This document shows, one piece after another, positions 44,678 to 53,137 of a stretch of DNA of 64,000 nucleotides. Numbering within the stretch: position 1 is the stretch's first letter; each line of letters begins with the position of its first letter. The DNA is from JANQPX01 sp965222015 (GTDB lineage Bacteria; Pseudomonadota; Alphaproteobacteria; Geminicoccales; Geminicoccaceae), in assembly GCA_965222015.1 (NCBI GenBank), contig CBDCTL010000024.1, positions 1,860,001 to 1,924,000 of the forward strand, read 5' to 3'. The position numbers and the translations under genes are program-made. The notes beneath the pieces were generated by a model that saw nothing but the letters and a program-made list of their open reading frames with translations, ran no database searches and was not told the origin of the DNA.

Positions 44678-45970
44678 ATGCGCGGGACCCTGGCCTTCGC
44701 TCTGGCTTTCCTGTCATGCACCGCTGACACGGCACCAGCCGGCAGCCCGGCCGCCGAGCTCTATTTTCGAGGCCTGCCCGAGGTCGAGGCGATGCTGCAG
44801 CACTCGGATCTTACGATTCCGTCGACCGCCATGCCCTGTGTCAACTGCCACGGCGCCGACGGCCGGGGCGGACGCGAAGGCGGTGTCGCCGTGCCGCCGA
44901 TCACCTGGCGCCGCCTCGCCATGGCGACCGCCGGGCGGCCGGCCTATGACCGGGCTCTGCTGGCCCGCGCCCTTCGAGACGGCATCGGTGCCGACGGCGC
45001 GCCGCTGCACGAGATCATGCCGCGCTACGCCCTTCCCGACGCTCTGGCCCTGGAGCTTTCGGACTGGCTGCAGGCGATCGGCCCCGCACACACGCCGGGC
45101 GTGAGCGAGGATGCGATCACGATCGCAATTCCTGCCGTCGGGACCGGCGACCCGCGCTCGGTGGTAGTGGCGAGCGTGCTTCGTCTCCACGCGGACCTGC
45201 TGAACCGGCGAGGCGGCGTCTATGGCCGAACCCTCCGGCTGGTCGAGGGCGGGGAGGAAGACGCCTTCGTCCGGCTCGCGGCTCTCGAACATGGGACAGG
45301 GAGCGGCGATGTCTCTCTCGATCTCTGGCCGCTGCGAGCCCCTGCCGACGGCAAGCTGGCCTTTCCCCTCATCCCCTCAGATCGCCGGCTGATGGAGAAC
45401 CTTCTGGAAGCCGCGAAACGGGACGGTCCCGAAGCGAGGCAGCTTTCTGAGGTCAGCGGCGAAACGAGCCCGTTGCCCTCCATCTTCGTCTTCGACGGCG
45501 AGGCGGAGACGCTGTCGGCATTCGTCAGGAGATGGCAAGGCCCGAAGGCGCTGACCATCTACACGACCACGGAGCATGTCGATCTCGAGGGCTTGCTGAA
45601 CCTGACGCCGCGTCCGCTCAAGCTGGTCCTGGCGAACCCGTTCGCCCCTGGCGAGACCGGCGACGGTGCGGAGGCGATATCGCATCTCTCGGACTTCGAA
45701 AAAGCGGCCGGCGCGCTTCGGCTCCCCGAGAAGGCACTGCCCCTCGCAAGGGCTGCCTGGGTTGCGGCATCGATGCTGGAAGATGCCCTGCGCAGGACTG
45801 GCCGCACCCTCGATCAGGAGCGTTTCAAGGCAGTCTTGGCGTCGATGCCGCCCTTCGAGTCCGGTCTGCTCCCGCCCGTGCATCCGACCCGAGGCCTGAC
45901 CTCGATCGGGCTGGTCACCTTCGACCTTTCCACCAGTGAGGTCACGAGGCTGGCGCTGGTGCTGAATTGA
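44678..45970 (+). CDS. Cytochrome c fused to a periplasmic binding protein-like domain
   Basis: 430 residues. A signal peptide is followed by a cytochrome c domain with heme motif CVNCH (54-58) and likely axial Met114 in HEIMPRY. From residue 135 the sequence looks like a family 6 (Leu/Ile/Val-type) periplasmic-binding fold: ITIAIPAVGTGDPRSVVVAS, HADLLNRRGGVYGRTLRLVEGG, AAWVAASMLEDALRRTGRTLDQERFKAVL and LTSIGLVTFDLSTSEV. It starts 2 bp after the SCO stop, so it belongs to the operon. It probably carries electrons from the oxidase partner and senses or captures a ligand. The fusion is unusual; the PBP half lacks clear residue-level ligand clues. Confidence 0.82.
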   Translation: MRGTLAFALAFLSCTADTAPAGSPAAELYFRGLPEVEAMLQHSDLTIPSTAMPCVNCHGADGRGGREGGVAVPPITWRRLAMATAGRPAYDRALLARALRDGIGADGAPLHEIMPRYALPDALALELSDWLQAIGPAHTPGVSEDAITIAIPAVGTGDPRSVVVASVLRLHADLLNRRGGVYGRTLRLVEGGEEDAFVRLAALEHGTGSGDVSLDLWPLRAPADGKLAFPLIPSDRRLMENLLEAAKRDGPEARQLSEVSGETSPLPSIFVFDGEAETLSAFVRRWQGPKALTIYTTTEHVDLEGLLNLTPRPLKLVLANPFAPGETGDGAEAISHLSDFEKAAGALRLPEKALPLARAAWVAASMLEDALRRTGRTLDQERFKAVLASMPPFESGLLPPVHPTRGLTSIGLVTFDLSTSEVTRLALVLN

Positions 45971-46026
45971 CCTCCCCCGCGGGCGACATCCGAACTGCGC
46001 CTGCCCTCAGGTGGGTGAATGCGCCG

Positions 46027-46545
46027 TCAGTCGACGTCGCCAGCATACGCCGCCGCCGGCTTTTGCGTCCAGGTGACCGTCATGTCGACGCCGGCGGCGT
46101 TGAGGAGGTTCATGACCGGGCAGCGGAACTCGACGTTCTTGCAGAGCTGACCGAAGCGCGCAGCACTCTCGTCGCTGTAGACGGTGATGTCGAGCTTGCC
46201 GCTTTCGAAGAAGGGGCGGATGCCGTGCACGCCCTTGGGACCGCGCACGTCGATCTGGCTCTCGCAGGCGAGATCGACGCCGCTGTACGAAAAATTCATG
46301 GCTGATGCGACACCGTTGATGATCACCCCGTCGCAGCCGACCAGGGCGACCAGAACGGTTTCGAGCGGGCTCGGTGCGGTGTTGCTGCCGCCGAGGGAGG
46401 CGGGCTCGTCGGTGTAGACGGGATCGAAGTCGCGCACCTGGATCTTCGTGCGCGAGCCGGCGGCGTTGGTCGCCTTCACATGGCGCACCCCGATTTTCTT
46501 GGTGTTCGGATCGATGCTTGGTTCGATGATGTCGGGATCGATCAT
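46027..46545 (-). CDS. OsmC family peroxiredoxin-like protein
   Basis: 172 residues. Two redox Cys: Cys71 (LVGCDGVIINGV) and Cys142 (EFRCPVMNLL), as in OsmC/Ohr proteins, which reduce organic hydroperoxides or detoxify similar stress agents. No signal peptide. The N-terminal extension (PSIDPNTKKIGVRHVKATNA) is longer than in OsmC of E. coli. It lies 16 bp after the fused TctA-TctB gene on the same strand with AAAGGAAAA before ATG 46545, so it is probably the last gene of the transporter operon. Confidence 0.85.
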   Translation of the reverse strand: MIDPDIIEPSIDPNTKKIGVRHVKATNAAGSRTKIQVRDFDPVYTDEPASLGGSNTAPSPLETVLVALVGCDGVIINGVASAMNFSYSGVDLACESQIDVRGPKGVHGIRPFFESGKLDITVYSDESAARFGQLCKNVEFRCPVMNLLNAAGVDMTVTWTQKPAAAYAGDVD

Positions 46546-46561
46546 GTCGGTTTTCCTTTGC

Positions 46562-48496
46562 TCAGCTTATTGCCAACAATGCGCCGACAGGGGCGTCGCC
46601 GCGAAGGGCGTTGAACAGGAGGCGGGCAACGGCGAACACGACCGCGCCGTAGATCGCAGCCGTCCAGATCCGCATTTTCGCGCGCATCAGCAGCATCCAG
46701 GTCATAAGCACCAGGGTCGGCAGGCTGAAGCCGATGGCCCAGACCAGGATGGCGTAGAGAATGAGGACGGCGAGGATGCGGAGTTCGTCGGCATCGTCCC
46801 CGAAGTCGCTTCGGTATTCTTTGATGCCGCGGATCACCAGCCAGGCGGCGAGCGGCAGGCCGGGGAAGATGGCGAGCGCCGGCATCAGGCGGGAGGCGGG
46901 GTTGAAGCTCCAGAGCTCGATGAAGGCGTAGAGGAAGATGGCCGAGGCGATGATTGCCAGGATCAAGGCGACGGTGCGGTTGGAGCGGTCCGGTTCATTC
47001 TCGGCGGCGGCCTCGGGCGCCTCCTCGTCATGCGATCGTTCGCGCCGTGTTCGCAGCACATTCCATACAAGTGGCAGAAAAATGATCGAGGCGATGATCA
47101 GCACGCCGGGGCGGGCGAGCCAGGACCAGCCGTGGATCTGGTTGCTGAGCCAGAAATACTGCTCCATCGGCCCCGAGAGGACGAAGCCGACCAGGGCGGG
47201 CGCGCGCGGCCAGCCGCCATGCTTCATCAGCCACCCCAGCGTGCCGAGGGCGAAAAGTAAAAAAATATCGCCGAGGGTGGAGGTGTTTTGATACGCGCCG
47301 ATCACCATCACCAGGACCAGCGGGGCGGCGATGATCGCGAAGGGGATGCGCGTGAGACGGGCGAGCCAGGGTGTCGCCAGGAAGCAGGCGATGGCACCGA
47401 CCACGGAGGTGAGGGCGACCGACCAGACGATCAGGAACATCAGATCGGGGTTCTGGTTGATCATGCGCGGGCCGGGGTAGTAGCCGAAGGAGAAGAGCGC
47501 GCCCAGGAAGATGGCGGCGGCCGGACCGCCCGGCACGCTGAATAGAAGTGTGGGCACGAGATCGGCGATGATGGTGGCGTTGTTGGCGCCCTCCGAAGCG
47601 GCGATGCCGCGGATCTCGCCCTTGCCGAACTTCGACCTGTCCCTGGCTGAGCGGATGGCGTGGCCGTAGGCGACCCAGGTGGAGGCGGACGCCCCGACCG
47701 CCGGCACGAAGCCGCCGAACACGCCGATCACCGCGGAGCGCAGCACCAGCCATTTATGTTTCAAAAAGTCGCGAAAGCCATCGCCCCAATGGACGACCTC
47801 GGTACGTGCGTGGCTGATGCCGCCGCCGGCGGCGAGCATGGAGATGACCTCGGCGACGCCGAACAGGCCCAGCGCCACGATCGTCAAGGAAAAACCGTCG
47901 AGCAGATAAACCTGGCCGAAGGTGTAGCGGAAGTCGGCGGCCGCCTGGGCCGGGCCGACCACGCCGAGAAAGAGGCCGAGGCAGGCGGCGGCGAGGCCTT
48001 TCGCCAGATCCTTGCCGATCATCGAGGAGGCGAAGAACAGGCCGACCAGGGCGAACATGAAGAGCTCGGGCGTCGACAGGAGGAGCACGATCGGCCCTGC
48101 GATCGGGATCGCGAAGAACAGAACGACAGCGCCGACCAGGCCGCCGACCATGGAGGCGAGAAAACCGACGCCAAGTGCCCTCGCCGCCTCCCCCTGCTTG
48201 GCGAGCGCATGGCCTTCGATGGCAGTCGGCGCCGAGGCGGGCGAGCCGGGGGCGCCCAGGAGCACGGAGGTGATGGTGTCGGCAGTGTAGACCACCGAGA
48301 CGGCACCGAGCAGCATGGCGAGGCCGGCATAGTCGTCGAGATAGTAGACGAAGGGCAGCAGGATCGAGACCGCGGCGACCCCGCCGAGACCCGGCAGCAT
48401 GCCGAAGATCATACCGACGAACATGCCGGCGAACAGCGCTGCCAGCCGGATCGGATCGAACAGGCCATCCAAGGCGAGGAGCGCATTCTCGATCAC
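46562..48496 (-). CDS. Fused TctA-TctB tripartite tricarboxylate transporter permease
   Basis: 644 residues starting at GTG 48496. The first 500 residues are TctA (large permease, about 12 helices): MLPGLGGVAAVSILLPFVY, LLGAPGSPASAPTAIEGHALA, GAVLFFAIPIAGPIVLLLSTPEL and SEGANNATIIADLVPTLLFSVPGG, followed by the GYYPGPRMINQNPDLMF region. An acidic linker (EEAPEAAAENEPDRSN) joins it to a small TctB-like module with four helices. TctA and TctB are normally separate proteins, so this is a fusion. It works with the periplasmic TctC-type protein at 49108-50175. The gene is the upstream partner of osmC. Confidence 0.88.
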   Translation of the reverse strand: MIENALLALDGLFDPIRLAALFAGMFVGMIFGMLPGLGGVAAVSILLPFVYYLDDYAGLAMLLGAVSVVYTADTITSVLLGAPGSPASAPTAIEGHALAKQGEAARALGVGFLASMVGGLVGAVVLFFAIPIAGPIVLLLSTPELFMFALVGLFFASSMIGKDLAKGLAAACLGLFLGVVGPAQAAADFRYTFGQVYLLDGFSLTIVALGLFGVAEVISMLAAGGGISHARTEVVHWGDGFRDFLKHKWLVLRSAVIGVFGGFVPAVGASASTWVAYGHAIRSARDRSKFGKGEIRGIAASEGANNATIIADLVPTLLFSVPGGPAAAIFLGALFSFGYYPGPRMINQNPDLMFLIVWSVALTSVVGAIACFLATPWLARLTRIPFAIIAAPLVLVMVIGAYQNTSTLGDIFLLFALGTLGWLMKHGGWPRAPALVGFVLSGPMEQYFWLSNQIHGWSWLARPGVLIIASIIFLPLVWNVLRTRRERSHDEEAPEAAAENEPDRSNRTVALILAIIASAIFLYAFIELWSFNPASRLMPALAIFPGLPLAAWLVIRGIKEYRSDFGDDADELRILAVLILYAILVWAIGFSLPTLVLMTWMLLMRAKMRIWTAAIYGAVVFAVARLLFNALRGDAPVGALLAIS

Positions 48497-48618
48497 GCGA
48501 TGGCGCTCCTGCGCTCCAGGCTGCGTGGACGGACTTGTTGCAGGAGTGTCCTCTGACAGGTTTGGTAAGCATGGAAGCGATGATCACTGTCGCTCGCTAA
48601 TTTTCGAGGAGACACGAC

Positions 48619-49011
48619 ATGGACCGCTTCACCGGCGGTTGCCTTTGCGGCTACGTCCGAATTGTAGCGTCGGGGCGCCCGTACCGCGTCGGCCTTTGTC
48701 ACTGTCTCGATTGCCGCAAGCATCATGGAGCCCTTTTTCATGCTTCCGCGATCTTCCCGGATGATGCGGTGACAATCGATGGCGAAACACGCGACTATGC
48801 CGGGCGGTCTTTTTGTCCCCGCTGCGGCTCGACTGTTTTCGGACACAGCGGGGACGAAATCGAAGTCAACATCGGATCCCTGGATGCCCCCGACCAACTC
48901 GCGCCGACCTACGAACTCTGGACCGTTCGTCGCGAATCCTGGTTGCCGCCATTTCCCGTCGCGCGGCGATACGACCGCAATCGTGACTCCACGGATCGCT
49001 CTGAGGACTAG
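48619..49011 (+). CDS. GFA family protein (Gfa-like, zinc-binding)
   Basis: 130 residues from ATG 48619 (GAGGAGA upstream). The family has seven Cys, and here Cys8 and Cys10 (GGCLCGYV), Cys27 and Cys29 (GLCHCLDCR, with Cys32) and Cys66 and Cys69 (SFCPRCGS) match. The fold resembles the glutathione-dependent formaldehyde-activating enzyme, whose real role is to bind zinc. It is on the opposite strand, between the TctC and TctAB genes, so it is probably independent of the catabolic operon. Function beyond zinc binding unknown. Confidence 0.85.
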   Translation: MDRFTGGCLCGYVRIVASGRPYRVGLCHCLDCRKHHGALFHASAIFPDDAVTIDGETRDYAGRSFCPRCGSTVFGHSGDEIEVNIGSLDAPDQLAPTYELWTVRRESWLPPFPVARRYDRNRDSTDRSED

Positions 49012-49107
49012 GTCAGCCAAGACGTCACCGCCCAGACCGCCTGGATCGAAGCGGCATACCGTCGATCCAGACGCTGGCTGCGTGAAGTCAACGAAATGGC
49101 CGCGCCA

Positions 49108-50175
49108 TCAGAAGGTGACGCCGTATTTTTCGGAGAGCAGGTTGCGCAGATAGTCCTTGACCTCGTCGGAGGGGGAGAGCGCCGCCTTGATCGCCTGCTC
49201 GGTCTCGGCGCCGGCATTCAGGCGGGCGCCGTTGGTGACCTTCTTGCTTTCCTCCTGGAATTCGGGGTCGGCATTGATGTCGGCGACCGCCTGTTCGAAC
49301 GCAGCCAGCACGTCTTCGGGCGTGTCCGGATGCATGTAGCCGGTGAGCCCGTAGGCGTAGGTGACGGAGGCCACGCCCTGAAAGGCGTCCCATTCGATGC
49401 CGGAGGGGGCTTCGCCGTTCAGCGTCTCGTAGACCTCGTAGACCGAGGGGAGATCCGGGGCGATGGGGTCGCGCGCCTTCAGGACGCCGTCTTCGATGGC
49501 GCCGCCCGTCCAGAGCGGCACGGCGGTGCCGGCCTCGACCGAGGGCACGACCTGGGTGAGGTAGACCGGCGTGAACTGGTAGTCGAGATTGAGCTCACCC
49601 TGCTCGAATGCGAGGCGCACGGGACCGCGGCCGTTGAAGCCGAGGACCGTCTTGACGTCGAGGTCGAGCACCTCGAAGGACAGCAGCGCCGGCAGGTCCG
49701 AGGCCGCGGCGGCGATGCCGCCATAGATCAGCGGCGTCGAGGACTCCTTGACGTTCTCCGCACTGGTCACACCCGTCGAGGGCGAGACATAGGCGACCGA
49801 GCTGAACGGGTGGGAATAGGCGATGCGGTAGTCTGCGAGCCGGTACTCGACGCCTTCCTGGCCGAGGACGAAGGGGTTGGCGGTGGACGACGTGGTGAAC
49901 AGGATCGTGGTGCCGTCCGAGTTGGCGTTCTGCTCGAACCAGTTGGCGCCGAGGATCGAGCCGCCGCCCGGGCGGTCGATCACGTCGATCTCGGGATTGC
50001 CGGGGAGATGTTTTTCGAAATAGGGCTCCAGGAACTTCGCCGAGACGAAGGTGGCCCCGCCCTGGCCGAAGGGTACGATCACCTCGATGGTCTTGCCGGA
50101 AAAATCCGCTGCCTCGGCTGAGGTGGCCAGCCCGACGATTGCGGCGAGTGCGGCAGGTACGGTCAGTCGTCTCAT
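49108..50175 (-). CDS. TctC-type tripartite tricarboxylate transporter substrate-binding protein
   Basis: 355 residues with signal peptide (TVPAALAAIVGLATSAEA). The Bug-family fold: IEVIVPFGQGGATFVSAK, EIDVIDRPGGGSILGANWF and FTTSSTANPFVLGQEGV, then a second lobe to residue 355. It captures a carboxylate in the periplasm and hands it to TctA-TctB. GGGAGG upstream of ATG 50175 fixes the start. It lies 42 bp downstream of the fumarylacetoacetate-hydrolase-family gene on the same strand. The transporter permease gene lies beyond the GFA gene. Confidence 0.88.
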   Translation of the reverse strand: MRRLTVPAALAAIVGLATSAEAADFSGKTIEVIVPFGQGGATFVSAKFLEPYFEKHLPGNPEIDVIDRPGGGSILGANWFEQNANSDGTTILFTTSSTANPFVLGQEGVEYRLADYRIAYSHPFSSVAYVSPSTGVTSAENVKESSTPLIYGGIAAAASDLPALLSFEVLDLDVKTVLGFNGRGPVRLAFEQGELNLDYQFTPVYLTQVVPSVEAGTAVPLWTGGAIEDGVLKARDPIAPDLPSVYEVYETLNGEAPSGIEWDAFQGVASVTYAYGLTGYMHPDTPEDVLAAFEQAVADINADPEFQEESKKVTNGARLNAGAETEQAIKAALSPSDEVKDYLRNLLSEKYGVTF

Positions 50176-50217
50176 TGTGATTGCCTCCCTTTGCTTGTTG
50201 ATTGGTTGTGTCGGCGT

Positions 50218-51087
50218 TCAGCCGATGACGTTTTCGAGCGTGCCGAGCCTCGTGATGCTCAACCGCATTTTGTCCCCCTCTTTCAGATATTTCGGCGGCT
50301 TGAAGCCGATGCCCACCCCCTCCGACGTGCCGGTGGCGACGATGTCGCCGGGCAGTAGAGTCATGGTTCGGGACATGGTCTCGATCAGGGTCGGGATGTC
50401 GAAGATCAGGTCCGAGACCCTGGCGCGCTGGCGCTCCTCGCCGTTGATCTCGGTCGCGATCTCGAGTTCGGTCACGTCCCCGACCTCGTCCGCCGTCACC
50501 AGCCAGGGGCCCATGGGGCAGAAGCTGTCGATGCTTTTGCCGATGACCCACTGATTGTGCTGCTTTTGCAGCTCGCGCGAGGTGACGTCGTTGACGATGG
50601 TGTAGCCGAAGACGTGGTCATAGGCGTCCGCCTTCGGGACCTGGAACGCGGGCTTGCCGATCACGAAGGCGAGCTCGCATTCGTAGTCGACGCTGCCCGT
50701 GGGATCGAGCGAACCCTTCACGATGTCGCCCGGACCGCAGACGCTGGTGGTGGCCTTGGTGAAGATCACGGGGTGGGACGGCACCTGTTCCCTGGCGCTG
50801 GAATCGAAGCCGCTGGAGTGAAACTCGGCGGCATGGGCGTGATAGTTCTTGCCGACGCAGAAGATGTCGCGCTTCGGCTCCGGGATCGGCGCCGTGAGCT
50901 TCACGTCGGCGAGCGGCACGCGCTCGACGCCTTTCGCTTGCCAGGTCGCCAAGCCCGCCCTGCCTTCCGCGACCAGGTCCAAAAGCGCCCGTTCGGCCTC
51001 CGGTCCCTGCACGCATACGACGGCATCCTCACCATCGACATAGCCTGCCGCGATGTTGCCATCCCTTTTGAAGGTGATCAGTTTCAT
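50218..51087 (-). CDS. Fumarylacetoacetate hydrolase family protein
   Basis: 289 residues with the FAH fold. Residues FCVGKNYHAHAAEF, then VDYECELAFVIGKPA with Glu and Asp for the Mg2+ site, and GTSEGVGIGFKPPKYLKEGD near the end. Family members hydrolyse or decarboxylate beta-keto or acylpyruvate compounds (catechol meta-cleavage products, ureidoglycolate, acylpyruvates). It lies in a run of transport and dehydrogenase genes. A second, different copy is at 55094-56032; they share only about family-level similarity. Confidence 0.88.
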   Translation of the reverse strand: MKLITFKRDGNIAAGYVDGEDAVVCVQGPEAERALLDLVAEGRAGLATWQAKGVERVPLADVKLTAPIPEPKRDIFCVGKNYHAHAAEFHSSGFDSSAREQVPSHPVIFTKATTSVCGPGDIVKGSLDPTGSVDYECELAFVIGKPAFQVPKADAYDHVFGYTIVNDVTSRELQKQHNQWVIGKSIDSFCPMGPWLVTADEVGDVTELEIATEINGEERQRARVSDLIFDIPTLIETMSRTMTLLPGDIVATGTSEGVGIGFKPPKYLKEGDKMRLSITRLGTLENVIG

Positions 51088-51226
51088 TCTGCCGCCACCC
51101 TTTTTTGTCCTTCAAAGTAAAAACAGATCCGCATGGCCTGTCAAAGATCGATCGTGATCCGTGTCTTCGTCGAGCTCGTGTCGAGATCTGCCCTTCCTGA
51201 TGATCGCGCGCTCCAGAAATCGATCG

Positions 51227-52273
51227 TCAGAATTTTTCGACGCCGAGCTCCGTCGCGATCGCATCCAGCTCGCGGCGGAGGGCGGTATGCAGATCGAGGC
51301 CGTCGGCGAGGTGCCGGGCACGAACCTCACTGCGGCCCTCGCCGGGAACGCGCACCGGGTCGTGTCCGGGCAGGGGCTCGGATGCGCGGAGTTCGGCAAA
51401 CACACGCGCGGCGCCGGTGGCGATGACGTCTGGGTCGCCGAAGGCCACTAGGTCGATCGCGGCGACGAACTGGCCGGTGTTGGTGGGGCTTGTCGTGTTC
51501 TTGGTGAAGTCGACGACCTCGCTGCCGAGGGCGGCGCCGTTGAGCACGCCGGCCAGCAGGCCGATGGCGAGGCCGAGCCCGTAGCCCTTCGGCCCGCCGA
51601 TCGGCAGCAAAAAACCCTCGCCGCGCCTGGCGGGATCGGTCAGCGGCTTGCCGTCCCCGCCGACCATCCAGCCCTCGGGCATGGGCTCACCCCGCTGCTC
51701 CAGCACCTTGATCTTGCCGATCGCGGCGACCGTGGTCGCCATATCCAGGACAAAGGGGTCGGGATCGGCGGATGGGAACGCGATCGCGATCGGGTTGGTG
51801 CCGAGCAGAAGATCGGTGCCACCGAACGGGGCCACGTGATTGGCGCTACCGACCGCGGCGCAGAGCCCAACCATGCCAGCCGCAGCTTGCGGCCGGACGT
51901 AGAGGGCCGCCGGCCCCGCATGGTTGCCGCCACGCACGCCGACCCAGCCGATCCCGGTTTCCTTGGCCTTCGCCATGGCGAGTTCGCGGGCGGCCTTGAG
52001 CGTGAGCTGGCCGAGGCCGTCATCGCCATCGATCAGCGCGGTCGCGGCAGTTTCGGCCACGACCCTCCGCTTCGGCTTCGGATTGCAGCCGCCGTCCCGC
52101 AGGCGATTGACATATTGCCGGAGCCGAAACACGCCGTGGGTGCCGTAGCCGAGGAGGTCCGCCTCGACCATCATGCCGGCGACGGTGCGGGCGTCCTCCA
52201 TCGGAACGTCGAGCGCCTCGAGTGCGCGCGCGACGAAGGCTTCCAGCCGCTCTGCCTTGATCCTTTCGCCCAT
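51227..52273 (-). CDS. Malate/L-lactate dehydrogenase family (Ldh) oxidoreductase
   Basis: 348 residues of the YlbC/ComC/Ldh family of NAD(P)-dependent 2-hydroxy acid dehydrogenases with their own fold. YGTHGVFRLRQYVNRL, VRGGNHAGPAALYVRPQA with the catalytic His, and LLGTNPIAIAFPS with DMATTVAAIGKI are typical. It oxidises a 2-hydroxy acid such as (2R)-3-sulfolactate, malate or ureidoglycolate. The start is 4 bp before the ABC permease stop, so they are co-transcribed. Substrate cannot be decided from sequence; sulfolactate would fit the sulfonate-type transporter next door. Confidence 0.85.
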   Translation of the reverse strand: MGERIKAERLEAFVARALEALDVPMEDARTVAGMMVEADLLGYGTHGVFRLRQYVNRLRDGGCNPKPKRRVVAETAATALIDGDDGLGQLTLKAARELAMAKAKETGIGWVGVRGGNHAGPAALYVRPQAAAGMVGLCAAVGSANHVAPFGGTDLLLGTNPIAIAFPSADPDPFVLDMATTVAAIGKIKVLEQRGEPMPEGWMVGGDGKPLTDPARRGEGFLLPIGGPKGYGLGLAIGLLAGVLNGAALGSEVVDFTKNTTSPTNTGQFVAAIDLVAFGDPDVIATGAARVFAELRASEPLPGHDPVRVPGEGRSEVRARHLADGLDLHTALRRELDAIATELGVEKF

Positions 52274-52276
52274 CGC

Positions 52277-53137
52277 TCAGCCCTCGCCGCTGATCACGCG
52301 GTCCCGATGCCAGAAGACGAAGCGGCGCTGCACCCAGACCACGGCCGCGAAGAGTGCCAGGCCGACCAGGCTGAGATAGAGGATCAGGGAGAACACCCTG
52401 GGCGTGTTCAGCTGCGAAGCCGCGACCCGGATCAGCTCGCCGAAGCCTTTGCCGCCGCCCAGGAACTCGGCGGTGATCGCCCCCGCCATGACGCCGACCG
52501 CGGCGATCTTGAGGCCGGTGAAGATATGAGGGAGACCCATGGGCAGCTTCATCTTCCAGAGCGTCTGCCAGCGTGACGCCCCCATGGTCTTGAACAGCAT
52601 GCGCGCGTTCTCGTCCGCGGCGTGCAATCCGGCGGCCGTGCCGACCACGATCGGGAAGGTGGCGATGAAGGCGGCGAGCGCCACCTTGGAGCTGATGTCG
52701 AAGCCGAGCCAGGCGACGAACAGAGGCGCGAACGCGACCTTGGGCATGGTGTCGATCGCCACCAGATAGGGCATCACCGCACGTTCGCCGAACACCGTTT
52801 CTCCCACCAGCACGCCGAGGGAAAAGCCGATCACGAAGGCGATGATGAAGCCGTAGATCACCTCCAGAATGGTGATCCAGAGTGCCTCCAGCATGTAGCC
52901 CCCGGTGAGCAGATTGGTGCCGACGAAGATCAGATCCTCCAGAGTTTCCCAAGGGGTCGGCAGGATGATCGGCGAGACCAGGCCGGTCCAGGTCAAAAGC
53001 TGCCAAAACGCGATGAAGATTGCGAACACCGCCAGCATCGCGACGCTGCGCGGCACACGGTCGATCCAGCTTATCTCCTCGACCCAGACAGTGTCCGCCG
53101 CGGTGCCGTCGGCGGCGAGCGTTTCGCGTTCGATCAT
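52277..53137 (-). CDS. ABC transporter permease (TauC/SsuC family)
   Basis: 286 residues with six helices. It carries the EAA loop ENARMLFKTMGASRWQTLWK (contact to the ATPase) and the usual MGLPHIFTGLKIAAVGVMAG and ITAEFLGGGKGFGELIRVAAS segments. In the TauABC/SsuABC/nitrate-type family it forms the membrane channel. Its ATG overlaps the stop of the ATPase gene. An N-terminal extension precedes TM1 (ETLAADGTAADTVWVEEISW). Confidence 0.9.
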   Translation of the reverse strand: MIERETLAADGTAADTVWVEEISWIDRVPRSVAMLAVFAIFIAFWQLLTWTGLVSPIILPTPWETLEDLIFVGTNLLTGGYMLEALWITILEVIYGFIIAFVIGFSLGVLVGETVFGERAVMPYLVAIDTMPKVAFAPLFVAWLGFDISSKVALAAFIATFPIVVGTAAGLHAADENARMLFKTMGASRWQTLWKMKLPMGLPHIFTGLKIAAVGVMAGAITAEFLGGGKGFGELIRVAASQLNTPRVFSLILYLSLVGLALFAAVVWVQRRFVFWHRDRVISGEG

